Positions 1 to 8,536 of a DNA stretch of 32,231 nt are shown in pieces. Every line of letters starts with the position of its first letter. Within the stretch, counting starts at the first letter, position 1. The stretch is from Pseudoalteromonas prydzensis. GTDB taxonomy: Bacteria > Pseudomonadota > Gammaproteobacteria > Enterobacterales > Alteromonadaceae. The position numbers were made by a program, and so were the translations under genes. Below the pieces are notes generated by a model. That model saw only the letters and a list, made by a program, of their open reading frames with translations. It had not been told where the DNA came from and searched no databases. The stretch is from the NCBI RefSeq assembly GCF_011050055.1, contig NZ_DRGM01000015.1, positions 1-32,231 on the forward strand. Direction: 5' to 3'.

Positions 1-1
1 A

Positions 2-1735
2 GGTACATTAGAAACACGCGGCGGTAACGAAGAGCGCGTGATGGACTCAAACGACATTGAGAAAGAACGTGGTATTACCATTTTAGCGAAAAACACCGCT
101 ATTTCATGGAATGACTACCATATCAATATCGTAGATACCCCAGGACACGCCGACTTTGGCGGTGAAGTTGAACGCGTACTTTCGATGGCTGACTCAGTAT
201 TACTACTTGTTGATGCTCAAGAAGGTCCAATGCCACAAACGCGTTTCGTTACGCAAAAAGCATTCGCGCAAGGCCTAAAGCCAATCGTTGTTATCAATAA
301 AATTGATAAGCCAGGTGCACGCCCTGATTGGGTTATGGATCAAATCTTTGATTTATTCGACAACCTAGGCGCAACTGACGAACAGTTAGACTTTAAAGTG
401 ATCTATGCATCAGCAATCAACGGCTGGGCAACATTAGATTTAGACGAGCCATCAGACAACATGGAACCTATGTTCAAGATGATCGTTGACGAAGTATCAC
501 CACCGGATGCAGATCCTGAAGGTGACTTCCAAATGCAGATTTCGCAACTTGATTACAACTCGTATGTTGGTGTGATCGGTGTTGGTCGTATCAAGCGTGG
601 TTCTGTAGCACCTAACCAACAAGTTACTATCATCAGTGCTGATGGCACTAAACGTAACGGTAAAATCGGTTCTGTACAAAGCTACTTAGGTCTTGAGCGT
701 ATCGAAACTGAACGTGGTTATGCTGGTAACATCGTAACGGTAACCGGTATCGGCGAACTTAAGATTTCAGACACTGTTTGTTGTCCTACTAATGTTGAAG
801 CATTACCACCACTAAGTGTTGATGAGCCAACAGTAACCATGACGTTCTCTGTTAATAACTCTCCTTTTTGTGGTAAAGAAGGTAAGTTTGTAACATCACG
901 TAATATTCGTGAACGTTTAGACAAAGAATTAGTACACAACGTAGCACTTCGTGTTGAAGACACTGCAAACCCAGATAGCTTCCGTGTTTCTGGCCGTGGT
1001 GAATTACACTTAGGTATCTTAATCGAGAACATGCGTCGTGAAGGTTACGAGCTAGCGGTTTCTCGTCCTGAGGTAATCTTACGTACTGTTGATGGCGTGC
1101 TTGAAGAACCGTATGAAACGGTAACGATTGACTGTCAAGAAGAGCACCAAGGTTCGATCATGGAGCAAATCGGTCTTCGTAAAGGTGAGCTTACTGATAT
1201 GGCACCAGATGGTAAAGGTCGTATGCGTATGGACTTTATGATCCCAAGCCGTGGCTTAATCGGTTTCCAAACTGATTTTATGACGCTTACATCAGGTTCT
1301 GGCCTTATGTACCATACTTTCGATCACTACGGTCCGCACAAAGGTGGCGAGCTAGGTGTTCGTAAGAACGGCGTAATGATTGCAAACGCAACGGGTAAAG
1401 CACTTACTAACGCATTATTTAACTTACAAGAGCGCGGCCGTTTATTCATCGGTCACGGTGTTGAAGTATATGAAGGTATGGTTATCGGTATTCATAGCCG
1501 TGATAACGACCTTACAGTTAATGCGCTTAAAGGTAAGCAACTTACTAACGTTCGTGCATCTGGTACAGATGAAGCACAAACATTGACACCAGCACTTAAC
1601 TATTCACTTGAGCAAGCGCTTGAGTTTATTGCTGATGATGAGCTAGTAGAAGTAACGCCATTAAACATTCGTATTCGTAAACGTCATTTAACTGAAAATG
1701 AACGTAAACGTGCGGGTCGTGCGCCTAAGTCATAA
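2..1735 (+). CDS. typA: Ribosome-associated GTPase BipA/TypA (5' truncated by window edge)
   Basis: Translational GTPase of the EF-G/LepA class that binds the ribosome and acts in 50S assembly, cold growth and stress adaptation. The reading frame is open from base 2, so the true start and the P-loop lie outside the window. The visible sequence begins just before the switch I region (RGITILAKN), followed by the G3 motif DTPGH, G4 NKID and the G5 segment YASA. Next come the domain II beta-barrel, EF-G-like domains III and V, and the TypA-specific C-terminal domain ending in a basic tail ([19 protein letters not shown]). The GTG at base 38 is internal, because the residues before it ([13 protein letters not shown]) also match the family. 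A strong terminator follows 26 bp after the stop. Identification is secure; only the N-terminus is missing. Confidence 0.97.
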   Translation, partial: GTLETRGGNEERVMDSNDIEKERGITILAKNTAISWNDYHINIVDTPGHADFGGEVERVLSMADSVLLLVDAQEGPMPQTRFVTQKAFAQGLKPIVVINKIDKPGARPDWVMDQIFDLFDNLGATDEQLDFKVIYASAINGWATLDLDEPSDNMEPMFKMIVDEVSPPDADPEGDFQMQISQLDYNSYVGVIGVGRIKRGSVAPNQQVTIISADGTKRNGKIGSVQSYLGLERIETERGYAGNIVTVTGIGELKISDTVCCPTNVEALPPLSVDEPTVTMTFSVNNSPFCGKEGKFVTSRNIRERLDKELVHNVALRVEDTANPDSFRVSGRGELHLGILIENMRREGYELAVSRPEVILRTVDGVLEEPYETVTIDCQEEHQGSIMEQIGLRKGELTDMAPDGKGRMRMDFMIPSRGLIGFQTDFMTLTSGSGLMYHTFDHYGPHKGGELGVRKNGVMIANATGKALTNALFNLQERGRLFIGHGVEVYEGMVIGIHSRDNDLTVNALKGKQLTNVRASGTDEAQTLTPALNYSLEQALEFIADDELVEVTPLNIRIRKRHLTENERKRAGRAPKS

Positions 1736-1760
1736 TCTATTAATTTAGAACGATGATTTT

Positions 1761-1797
1761 AAAAGCCGCTGTATTTAAGAGATACAGCGGCTTTTTT
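1761..1797 (+). terminator. Rho-independent terminator of typA
   Basis: A 13-bp perfect stem (1762-1774 with 1782-1794, GC-rich core GCCGCTGTAT) with a 7-nt loop, running into a T tract to 1797. It lies 26 bp after the typA stop codon. Confidence 0.93.
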
Positions 1798-2191
1798 GTG
1801 GTTATTAGTTAGCGAGTTAGCGAGAGTAAAGTTTGTGAGGGGAAGAGCTGTAAGCGGTCAGCTGTCAGATTAGAACAGTGTAGTTGGGTAGCTTGGTGTT
1901 AGTAATAGCTGTTAGGTGAAGGGCGCTAGGATCTAGGTTAGAAGCGTTCTTACCAGCGAGGCGGTGGAGACAAACAGTAAAGGTTAATTAAATCCACCAA
2001 TCGTTGCTGTTGATACTATATTTATTATGAAAAGGTTCATTAGGTAAGTCGCTAGACTTTGAAAAATCTTGCCACAGAATCTATCTCTGAAATAACTTTT
2101 TTCCTCTAAAGCGCAGCGTCTCTTATCCTCTTTGTGAATAATTCACTTAAAAAATGTTTGCACAAAGAGAAGATAATGAGCAATAAATGAG
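1798..2191. other. Gene-free intergenic region with degenerate repeat words and an imperfect hairpin
   Basis: No coding region with a credible start was seen. Two copies of the octamer GTTAGCGA stand at 1808-1823, and words such as AGCTGTAAGCGGTCAGCTGT and CTAGG/GTTAGG recur to about 1950; they resemble decayed tandem repeats. An imperfect hairpin pairs 2123-2136 with 2161-2176 (nine perfect pairs CTCTTTGTG/CACAAAGAG, a bulge, then five more). It has no U tract, and its role is unknown. Confidence 0.5.
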
Positions 2192-2229
2192 GTTAGGGCA
2201 ACAAAGTCATCGGGGTTTGTTGCCCTAAC
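2192..2229 (-). terminator. Perfect 14-bp hairpin downstream of the CBM9-like gene
   Basis: GTTAGGGCAACAAA (2192-2205) pairs perfectly with TTTGTTGCCCTAAC (2216-2229) around a 10-nt loop, 17 bp past the stop codon of the minus-strand gene at 2247. Position suggests a transcript end or 3' stabilising stem. No clear U tract follows on either strand, so it is not a textbook intrinsic terminator. Confidence 0.45.
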
Positions 2230-2246
2230 GCCTAGCAACCTAGTAC

Positions 2247-3020
2247 CTATTTTATTGTAAGCGCAGTATCTCTTGAGTTCTGCGTGGATCCGTTATTTTT
2301 TGGTAACAAGGTGATTTTGCCAAATACGTTGGCGTCGATATAACCTAGGTTGCGGCTGCCATTTACTGGTTGTATTTCGTGTGAGCCCATAAAGTGTTCG
2401 CGTACTTCACTGCCGTCGTTATCGCAGTAGGCGAGCATAAAGCCGATCACTTGTTTTGCCGTTAACTTAAGCGGGGTGTTTTGCGCGCCTTCTTGGTAAT
2501 CATTCGGATAAAGCTTAATCGCCACTTCCCAAGTGATGTTGTAGGGCGCGGTGCTGTTGCGTTGCCAGCGACTGATTAAGTGATCTGTGTATAAATGGGG
2601 CTTTTTATCAGGTCCAAAATCAGCCGCTTGGTTATCAAGGCCGATGTGATAGGCAAACGCAGTATGATTAAATTGATGGTTACCGCCTGAGGCATCGCTG
2701 TCGATAAACACTTCTAAGGCATCATCATCCCAGTATTTATCGGTAGGATCTGGGTGGCTATCAATCAGTACATCATCAACAATATCGGCTTGTAAGTACA
2801 GGTAGTTTTCATCCCAAAGTAACTTGTAGCGGCCTTTAAAGTCCTTATCTGAGTCAGGTAAGGTGCCATCCATAAGGTAAGGCATAGGCTGCCATGTTGC
2901 TTGGTTCCATGCACTTTCAGAGACACCATCAATGGTGATAGGTGTTGCTGTATGTGCTACGTCGATCGCCATGGCGGCGTTGCTCATTAATAGGCTTAAA
3001 GTCAGCGCGACTGTTTTCAT
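2247..3020 (-). CDS. Exported CBM9-like (carbohydrate-binding family 9 fold) protein
   Basis: Predicted exported protein of 257 residues with a beta-sandwich of the CBM9/DOMON-like type. I place the start at the ATG at 3018-3020 (MKTVALTLSLLMSNAAMA, cleavage after AMA) rather than at 3071, because this gives a complete signal peptide; the longer version adds 17 polar residues. Family-like features are the opening ITIDGVSESAWNQA, the strand LLWDENYLYLQADIVDD and the metal/ligand loop DKYWDDDALEVFIDSD. These domains bind sugars or occur in extracellular polysaccharide enzymes; no catalytic domain is attached here. It is divergent from the small lipoprotein gene upstream. Substrate unknown. Confidence 0.8.
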   Translation of the reverse strand: MKTVALTLSLLMSNAAMAIDVAHTATPITIDGVSESAWNQATWQPMPYLMDGTLPDSDKDFKGRYKLLWDENYLYLQADIVDDVLIDSHPDPTDKYWDDDALEVFIDSDASGGNHQFNHTAFAYHIGLDNQAADFGPDKKPHLYTDHLISRWQRNSTAPYNITWEVAIKLYPNDYQEGAQNTPLKLTAKQVIGFMLAYCDNDGSEVREHFMGSHEIQPVNGSRNLGYIDANVFGKITLLPKNNGSTQNSRDTALTIK

Positions 3021-3215
3021 GTCATTCTCGAATTTTTTATTTTGTTTATAGCCTAATAGTGACTGAAACAAAAATTGAAAACAACAGCGGTAATAAGTGA
3101 GGTGCTAAATAGAGACACTAACATGCCGTAAGTGCATACAGTTTTTTACATTATTTTATTTAGCTACAAGGTAAAGTTATCGTGTTGCAATAATTTATAT
3201 ATTAAAGGAATAATT

Positions 3216-3491
3216 TTGGCTAAAGTATTGTTGTTGGTTATAACAGTGTTTTTATCTGGTTGTACTTCGTCGCAAGTAATGAGTTCGGGGTGTGACTTTG
3301 TTGTTGGCAGTGCGCAAAGTCAGCAACGCCAAGTGCAGAACCACTCGCTCGATAGTTCAGATACACATCAAACAGCGAATATAATTAATGGTTTGTTTAG
3401 TATGTTACTTGGGCCAATAAATCGCTCTCTCGGTGATGATGAATGTAAGGCGGAAGAGCAATCGTATCAGTACCCAAGTGTCGCTTTATAG
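3216..3491 (+). CDS. Small predicted lipoprotein, TTG start
   Basis: I do not recognise a family. The open frame extends upstream to 3132, but the best start is the TTG at 3216, preceded by AAAGGA at 3204-3209. It yields MAKVLLLVITVFLSGCTSSQ, a lipoprotein signal peptide with lipobox LSGC (Cys16). The mature part is about 75 residues, Ser/Gln-rich, with a second Cys close to the lipid anchor (SSGCDF), a short hydrophobic segment (INGLFSMLLGPI) and an acidic C-terminus. Its stop overlaps the 3' end of the convergent hydrolase gene by 6 bp. Probably a periplasm-facing envelope lipoprotein. Confidence 0.65.
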   Translation: MAKVLLLVITVFLSGCTSSQVMSSGCDFVVGSAQSQQRQVQNHSLDSSDTHQTANIINGLFSMLLGPINRSLGDDECKAEEQSYQYPSVAL

Positions 3492-3501
3492 TGCGACACT
3501 T
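3476..3501. terminator. Hairpin spanning two convergent stop codons
   Basis: AAGTGTCGC (3476-3484) pairs with GCGACACTT (3493-3501). The loop contains both the TAG of the small plus-strand lipoprotein and the TAA of the minus-strand hydrolase. Likely a shared bidirectional transcript end, although U tracts are short. Confidence 0.45.
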
Positions 3502-4577
3502 TCTCCTTCATTAAAAATATACAGCGGGATTTGCGAGTCCATTTCATCGTACATATGCAATAAGCGTAGTAATGGGGAGTGGCTGCTGTGATCGCCCATC
3601 TGCCAACTTGAGTTGCCATAGCCCCAAGGTATCATAACTTTGCAATTTAGCTCTTGTGCGGCTGTTAAGGCATCCTCAGGAGTAGTATGTACATAACGAT
3701 ACCATTTGCCATTATCTTCGCTGTAATAAGAGGCAATTGGCATTAAACAAATATCAATCTCACCGTATTTCTGTTGGATGTCTTTAAAGTGCTGTGAGTA
3801 ACCGGTGTCGCCTGCAAAAAAGAGTGTTTTGCCATTTTGTTCAAGCAGCCAGCCATTCCATGAAGCTTTATCGTTATCTTCGTAAATAAAAGGGACGAGA
3901 ATACGGCTGCTAAAGTGATGCGCAGGCACGGCGTGAATAGTTAAATCATCAATGTTAGTACTTGCATACCAAGCCATTTCGCTAATGTTAAAGCCACCGG
4001 TTGGAAAGTTATCTGCCATACCAAGTGGTGTTAAGTAGCGAGGTTTATTACCTATGCTTTCGATGTCTGCTTTATTGAAATGATCGTAGTGAAGGTGAGA
4101 ATACATAACAGCATCTAAGTTTTTTAGTTCGCTGTCAGTGAGCCAGTCGCCAGGTTTTCGATAAAATCCTGAGGCAAGACGAAAAGCTAAATCAACAGGG
4201 GAGTCAAACTGTTCCTTTACTGGATCAAATACCACTTGTTGGCCGTTGGGGGTTTTGATCATAAAACCTGCGTGGCCAAGCCAGCGCACAGTGAAGCCAG
4301 TATTGAGTTGTGGTGTTAGCTGCTCGCCTTGATATTGGCAGTTTTCAGTCTCTGCTTCACATACTAAGCTCGCGTTTTTTGGGTAGCAATCATGCTCACA
4401 GCTAACAGGGTAAGTTTTTTCACCAGGGTAGAGGTTGTGGTAGCGGCCAGCTCGTTCACCATCTTGGTGCAGTGGCACAACTGTATTAGCGCCGGCAATT
4501 CTTTGCACGTGATTGGCAGTGCTACACGCGGCTAATAAATTTGATGCGATAATTAAACTAACGACATGTCTTTTCAT
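3486..4577 (-). CDS. Metallo-beta-lactamase-fold lipoprotein hydrolase (NAPE-PLD/UlaG-like)
   Basis: Predicted lipid-anchored zinc hydrolase of 363 residues. The lipoprotein signal ends at LLAAC (Cys18). After a Cys-containing spacer (C60, C64, C73, C80) the MBL domain starts near residue 95 (VRWLGHAGFMI). Zinc ligands are visible: SHLHYDH (H161, H163, D165, H166), the His of PAHHFSSR near 221, FAGDTGY (D257) and VHTTPEDA (H297). The PAHHFSSR-FAGDTGYS-HTTPEDA pattern is that of N-acyl-phosphatidylethanolamine phospholipase D-like proteins, which suggests a phospholipid or N-acyl-lipid substrate, but this is family inference only. It could equally be an unassigned UlaG-type enzyme. Confidence 0.85.
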   Translation of the reverse strand: MKRHVVSLIIASNLLAACSTANHVQRIAGANTVVPLHQDGERAGRYHNLYPGEKTYPVSCEHDCYPKNASLVCEAETENCQYQGEQLTPQLNTGFTVRWLGHAGFMIKTPNGQQVVFDPVKEQFDSPVDLAFRLASGFYRKPGDWLTDSELKNLDAVMYSHLHYDHFNKADIESIGNKPRYLTPLGMADNFPTGGFNISEMAWYASTNIDDLTIHAVPAHHFSSRILVPFIYEDNDKASWNGWLLEQNGKTLFFAGDTGYSQHFKDIQQKYGEIDICLMPIASYYSEDNGKWYRYVHTTPEDALTAAQELNCKVMIPWGYGNSSWQMGDHSSHSPLLRLLHMYDEMDSQIPLYIFNEGESVAL

Positions 4578-4664
4578 TGTTGAATGTTTTTATAATTTTC
4601 ATTAGGTAAAAGTGTACCAACAATAGCCGATTAAAAAACACTTAAAAAGTAACAAGATATAACA

Positions 4665-4692
4665 ATAAAAAAGCCTGCGAAATCGCAGGCTT
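4665..4692 (-). terminator. Rho-independent terminator of the DUF2959 gene
   Basis: Read on the minus strand, a 9-bp stem (AAGCCTGCG with CGCAGGCTT) closes a 4-nt loop and is followed by a U run. It lies about 100 bp beyond the stop codon at 4790, so the octamer array between them would be part of the 3' UTR. Confidence 0.85.
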
Positions 4693-4706
4693 AATGTATT
4701 CTTTTC

Positions 4707-4782
4707 TCGCCAACTCGCCAACTCGCCAACTCGCCAACTCGCCAACTCGCCAACTCGCCAACTCGCCAACTCGCCAACTCGC
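4707..4782. repeat. Octamer tandem array, TCGCCAAC x 9.5
   Basis: Nine perfect copies of TCGCCAAC plus a 4-nt partial copy, with no interruptions. It lies between the DUF2959 stop codon and its terminator. The two GTTAGCGA copies at 1808-1823 are a one-base variant on the opposite strand. Confidence 0.97.
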
Positions 4783-4789
4783 AGCAGAT

Positions 4790-5446
4790 TTATCCTGCTT
4801 TATTCATCTGCTCTATAAATTTATTTGAATCAGCAATCGACTGGTTCATGTCATCCATTAACACTTTTATATCGCGTTTAAGATTAGTGAACTCACCTTG
4901 AATGGCAGAAACAGCTTGCGCATTAAGGTTATGTTTTAAATACAAAACATTGTCATGCAGTGATGACAGTACCGGCTCCATCTTGCTTTCAGCATTACGC
5001 ATAGAGCGTAACAGTTTATCAAAGTCACGTTTGGTTGCGGTGAGCTTTTTATTACTTTCACGTTTAAGTGAAGCGTTAGAATATTGTTCTAATTCCTCGC
5101 TCCATTCTTCAAACAATGCTTGCGCTACATCTTCAACTTTGTTGATGTTATTTGTAACGTCATTAGCAGCCGCAAGGCTAGATTCGTAGTCATCATTGAG
5201 TTGGTCATAGGCTGCTTGTACATCTCCACCATCAAAGTTAATCAATGTTGTTAAACGTTCAAGTGCAGATTGGAATTCCTCTTGAGACTCTTCTTGAGAC
5301 TCTTTGGTTGCTTCGACGCGGTCCACCAAAATGTCGCGTTTATGCACCCCAACCGATTCCATGGCCGAGTAATATGCCGATTGGCAACCAGTTAAGGTGA
5401 GCGTTAAAGCGATAATTGGTGCGCCTAGCAAAGTAAATTTTTTCAT
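4790..5446 (-). CDS. DUF2959-family coiled-coil lipoprotein
   Basis: 218-residue protein with a lipoprotein signal (lipobox LTGC, Cys21) followed by SAYYSAMESVGVHKRDILVDRV, the characteristic opening of DUF2959 proteins. The rest is almost wholly helical with heptad-like patterning and many charged residues (for example the repeated ESQEE near residue 50), so it is probably an extended coiled coil on the periplasmic side of a membrane. A good ribosome-binding site (AAGGGA) lies before the ATG. It is divergent from yihY across about 90 bp. Function of the family is not established to my knowledge; an envelope-stress or structural role is only a guess. Confidence 0.85.
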   Translation of the reverse strand: MKKFTLLGAPIIALTLTLTGCQSAYYSAMESVGVHKRDILVDRVEATKESQEESQEEFQSALERLTTLINFDGGDVQAAYDQLNDDYESSLAAANDVTNNINKVEDVAQALFEEWSEELEQYSNASLKRESNKKLTATKRDFDKLLRSMRNAESKMEPVLSSLHDNVLYLKHNLNAQAVSAIQGEFTNLKRDIKVLMDDMNQSIADSNKFIEQMNKAG

Positions 5447-5534
5447 TGAGATCCCTTTTTAAATCCGTTATTGCTGTAAATTATGTGGCGGATTGCTATG
5501 ATAATCAAAACTATTTTAGCAGAAAGTTAAATTT

Positions 5535-6431
5535 ATGAATGAAAAGGTCGCACATTATAAACAGCAGTTGCGGGGGCTTATACGTCAGCAGCCCACTTGG
5601 TGGATGCAGTATATTAATCGCTGTATTGATGACCAAATAACTGTAAATGCTGGTTATTTAGCCTATGTGACGCTACTTTCGTTAGTGCCTCTCATTGCTG
5701 TGGGTGTGGCTATTTTCTCGGCTTTTCCGGGCTTTGAAGACACCCGAATTGCGATTGAAAACTTTTTGTTTGCTAATTTTATTCCCACTTCATCAGATGT
5801 AATCAAAGAGCATATTACCTCTTTTGCAGGAAATGCGAATCAAATGACTGCCGTGGGTATCGGCTTTTTAGCCGCTATTGCGCTGCTGCTGATCCGAAAT
5901 GTTGATGCAACTTTAAACCGTATTTGGCGAATTAAAGCTAAGCGGCCAATGATGATTTCTTTTGCCGTGTATTGGATGGTGTTGAGTTTAGGGCCATTAT
6001 TATTGGGGGCGAGTATCGGGGTTACTTCGTATATTGTCTCGTTAGTTTCTTTTGCCGATCAGGGGATCCCTGGTTTTAGTGGCTTTTTGTTAAAGCTATT
6101 GCCGTATTTAATTTCCATGGCGGGCTTTATTATGCTCTATACTTTAGTGCCTAATACTCGCGTGCCTTTTCGAGCTGCAATCCCAGGGGCTTTATTTGCA
6201 GCCTTACTATTTGAGTTAACTAAAAAAGGTTTTGCACTGTATATCAGTCATTTTCCATCGTATGAAGTGATTTACGGCGCGGTGGCAACGATCCCAATTT
6301 TGTTTGTATGGGTTTATTTATCTTGGGTGGTTGTGTTGTTAGGAGCTGAATTCACTGTATGTATTAGCCCTAAAAATATCGCAGATACACCTGATGTTAT
6401 CTTGGATGAAGAGGGCGATGCTACTCATTAA
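5535..6431 (+). CDS. yihY: YihY/BrkB-family inner-membrane protein
   Basis: Polytopic membrane protein of 298 residues with about six hydrophobic segments. It carries the family signatures DDQITVNAGYLAYVTLLSLVPL at the first helix and LNRIWRIKAKRP after the third, with ATIPILFVWVYLSWVVVLLGAEF near the end. The family was once mislabelled ribonuclease BN; it is an inner-membrane protein of uncertain, possibly transport-related, role. It is the first gene of a plus-strand run: pip starts 32 bp after its stop and dtd overlaps pip. Confidence 0.92.
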   Translation: MNEKVAHYKQQLRGLIRQQPTWWMQYINRCIDDQITVNAGYLAYVTLLSLVPLIAVGVAIFSAFPGFEDTRIAIENFLFANFIPTSSDVIKEHITSFAGNANQMTAVGIGFLAAIALLLIRNVDATLNRIWRIKAKRPMMISFAVYWMVLSLGPLLLGASIGVTSYIVSLVSFADQGIPGFSGFLLKLLPYLISMAGFIMLYTLVPNTRVPFRAAIPGALFAALLFELTKKGFALYISHFPSYEVIYGAVATIPILFVWVYLSWVVVLLGAEFTVCISPKNIADTPDVILDEEGDATH

Positions 6432-6442
6432 TTAGCCGCATC

Positions 6443-6460
6443 GCTGATAGGAGAATCAGC
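6443..6460 (+). promoter_or_regulatory. Ribosome-binding site of pip displayed in a hairpin loop
   Basis: GCTGAT (6443-6448) and ATCAGC (6455-6460) form a perfect 6-bp stem whose whole loop is AGGAGA, the Shine-Dalgarno sequence for the ATG at 6464. It may mildly tune pip translation. Confidence 0.45.
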
Positions 6461-6463
6461 ATT

Positions 6464-7417
6464 ATGCAGTTATATCCGAATATTACTCCCTACCATGACT
6501 TTCATTTAAGTGTTGGGGATGGCCATCAAATTCATGTGCAAGAATACGGTGAGCCCGAGGGCTTGCCGGTGGTGATTTGCCATGGCGGCCCTGGTGTGGG
6601 CTTGCATGCGGATAATTGCCGTTTTTTTGATCCTACCCGTTACCGTATTATTCTGTATAGCCAACGCGGCTGCGGCCAATCTACTCCCCATTTAATCGGC
6701 GCGAATACCACTACAGAGCTAGTAGCTGATCTTGATTACTTACGTACTTATTTAGGGCTAGAAAAATGGCTGCTTAGCGGTGGCTCATGGGGAGCAACCT
6801 TATGTTTACTGTATGCAATTGCACATACTCAACATGTACAAGGATTAATTTTACGGGGCACCTTTTTAGCTACTTCAGCAGATTTAGATTGGTTATATAG
6901 CAGCACTGGTGGTGCAGCACACTTTTACCCTGAGTTGTATGCGCGTTTTTCTCAAAATCTACCTGATGTGGCGAGTATTCTTGAGTTTTATCAGCAGCAA
7001 TTAAATGATGATAATCAAATAAATGCCAACCACTTTGCCAAATTATGGTGCCAGTGGGAAAATGTCTTGAGTCATGGTAAACAGCAGCATCAATGGGGAT
7101 TGAGTTCACCACAGTTAGGGCTCAATATGGCGCGTTTGATGGTCCATTACTTTGCTGCGCAGTGTTTTATTGCGGATAACTTTATTAGTGAAAACTATAA
7201 AAAGATTAGTAAAATTCCCACTTGGTTTATTCATGGCCGCCATGATTTAGTATGCCGATTCAATGCGGTGCAGCATTTAGCCGAGCAACTCAATGCACAG
7301 TTGCTTATATTAGATGGCGTTGGGCATGGTGTTGATAATAATGTATATTTAGCGGCAGTACGGCGCGCAGCCGATCTTATGTGTATTAAATTATCGAGGA
7401 ATAAATGCAAGGACTAG
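6464..7417 (+). CDS. pip: Proline iminopeptidase-like alpha/beta hydrolase
   Basis: Serine peptidase of the S33 family that removes N-terminal proline from peptides in the cytoplasm. The 317-residue length fits the family. Visible motifs are the oxyanion HGGPG (40-44), QRGCGQS (67-73), the nucleophile elbow GGSWGATL (Ser108), the acid in HGRHDLVC and the catalytic His in GVGHG near the C-terminus. One oddity is that the segment usually DQRGCGRS reads SQRGCGQS, with Ser in place of the common Asp. It overlaps the dtd start by 13 bp, indicating translational coupling. Confidence 0.9.
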   Translation: MQLYPNITPYHDFHLSVGDGHQIHVQEYGEPEGLPVVICHGGPGVGLHADNCRFFDPTRYRIILYSQRGCGQSTPHLIGANTTTELVADLDYLRTYLGLEKWLLSGGSWGATLCLLYAIAHTQHVQGLILRGTFLATSADLDWLYSSTGGAAHFYPELYARFSQNLPDVASILEFYQQQLNDDNQINANHFAKLWCQWENVLSHGKQQHQWGLSSPQLGLNMARLMVHYFAAQCFIADNFISENYKKISKIPTWFIHGRHDLVCRFNAVQHLAEQLNAQLLILDGVGHGVDNNVYLAAVRRAADLMCIKLSRNKCKD

Positions 7418-7842
7418 TTCAGCGGGTTAAACACGCAAAAGTTACAGTAGATGGTCAAGTTATTGGGCAAATTGAGCAGGGAATACTGTTATTGCTTGGG
7501 GTTGAAAAGCTCGATGATAATAGCGCCGCTGATAAACTACTGCACAAGGTGACGAACTACCGTATTTTTAGCGATGAAAACGACAAAATGAATTTAAGTC
7601 TCAAAGATATTCAGGGGGAATTATTGGTGGTATCGCAATTTACTCTGGCGGCAGATACTAAAAAAGGCATGCGCCCGAGTTTTTCATCAGCGGCAACACC
7701 CGTTCAAGCAAATGAGCTTTATGAGTATTTTGTAAGCCAAGCTAAAGTGGCGGGGTTACGTGTTGCGACAGGACAATTTGCTGCGGATATGCAAGTAAGT
7801 TTATGTAATGATGGGCCAGTAACATTTAACTTAACCGTATAA
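7405..7842 (+). CDS. dtd: D-aminoacyl-tRNA deacylase
   Basis: Hydrolyses D-aminoacyl-tRNAs (and mischarged glycyl-tRNA), protecting translation from D-amino acids. The 145-residue length is typical. The two active-site motifs are intact: SQFTLAADTKKGMRPSF (the SQFTL box) and NDGPVTFNL (the GP-motif region that forms the cross-subunit Gly-cisPro element). The start lies inside the end of pip, with GAGGAA just upstream of the ATG. The gene converges on the spermidine-synthase-like gene with only 4 bp between them. Confidence 0.96.
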   Translation: MQGLVQRVKHAKVTVDGQVIGQIEQGILLLLGVEKLDDNSAADKLLHKVTNYRIFSDENDKMNLSLKDIQGELLVVSQFTLAADTKKGMRPSFSSAATPVQANELYEYFVSQAKVAGLRVATGQFAADMQVSLCNDGPVTFNLTV

Positions 7843-7846
7843 CGAA

Positions 7847-8536
7847 TTATTTTCTGATCACCACAATATTATTGGCATAACCTGGGATTTTTTCAATGCT
7901 GGGTATTTTACCAAACGTGGTGATCAGCAAATGCTCTAGCTGCTTTAGTTGTGATTCATGCTGGGACAAAAAATTAATAAACAGGTAACCATGTTTAGCT
8001 AAAGCGCTGCGCAGTTTTTCGTAAAAGCGGTGTTTGTATAAAAATAACGGTGCATCTAATTGGCTAAATAGATCAAGAATGATCCAATCGTATTGTGGGC
8101 CATGCTCTAATACCGCTTCAGCATCAAAACAGCGCAAGTTGGATGCGTGATCCCCGCCAAAAAAACGCTTATAACAATGAATGATATTGGGGTTTTTCTC
8201 TACAGATAATAGCTGACTATCAGGGTAGGTGTGTTGTAAATAATTGCGGATAGCGCCACCACCTAAGCCCAGTTCAAGTACCGCGTTTGGTGCTGGGAGC
8301 GGCTGCCATAATTGCGCTAAATATTGTAAATGTGGAAACAGCAAATGGCTTGGGCTGCTTTTCTCGACCACTGATTGCAGGGTTTCGTTGATCAGTAGCC
8401 AGCGTAATTGTTTATGCTGGCGCACCTGAATGCAATCGGCGCCATATTTGTGCCAATAGAGTAATTGCCCGATGCGATGGCAATCTTCGATAAAACTGTG
8501 TTTTACTGCACCGTTGTCTTCAAAAAAATGTTCCAT
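7847..8536 (-). CDS. Spermidine-synthase-like methyltransferase-fold protein
   Basis: 229-residue protein with a Rossmann methyltransferase/aminopropyltransferase fold. Motif I reads VLELGLGGGAIRNYL, an acidic residue ends strand two (LLSVEKNP), and DWIILDLF stands at the motif II/IV position. In true spermidine synthases this last region carries a catalytic Asp followed by another acidic residue (DxxDP-like); here it is DLFSQLDAP, so polyamine synthesis is unlikely. Many gammaproteobacteria carry such solitary homologues with unknown substrates. The ribosome-binding site is weak. Confidence 0.75.
   Translation of the reverse strand: MEHFFEDNGAVKHSFIEDCHRIGQLLYWHKYGADCIQVRQHKQLRWLLINETLQSVVEKSSPSHLLFPHLQYLAQLWQPLPAPNAVLELGLGGGAIRNYLQHTYPDSQLLSVEKNPNIIHCYKRFFGGDHASNLRCFDAEAVLEHGPQYDWIILDLFSQLDAPLFLYKHRFYEKLRSALAKHGYLFINFLSQHESQLKQLEHLLITTFGKIPSIEKIPGYANNIVVIRK

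Noticed and set aside
3021..3071. Longer N-terminus of the CBM9-like protein
   Set aside because: It would bury a complete signal peptide behind 17 polar residues.
5535..6431. Ribonuclease BN
   Set aside because: The old name for YihY-family proteins is a known misassignment; the protein is a polytopic membrane protein without nuclease motifs.
7847..8536. True spermidine synthase (speE)
   Set aside because: The catalytic acidic motif is replaced by DLFSQ, and no speD or other polyamine gene is adjacent.
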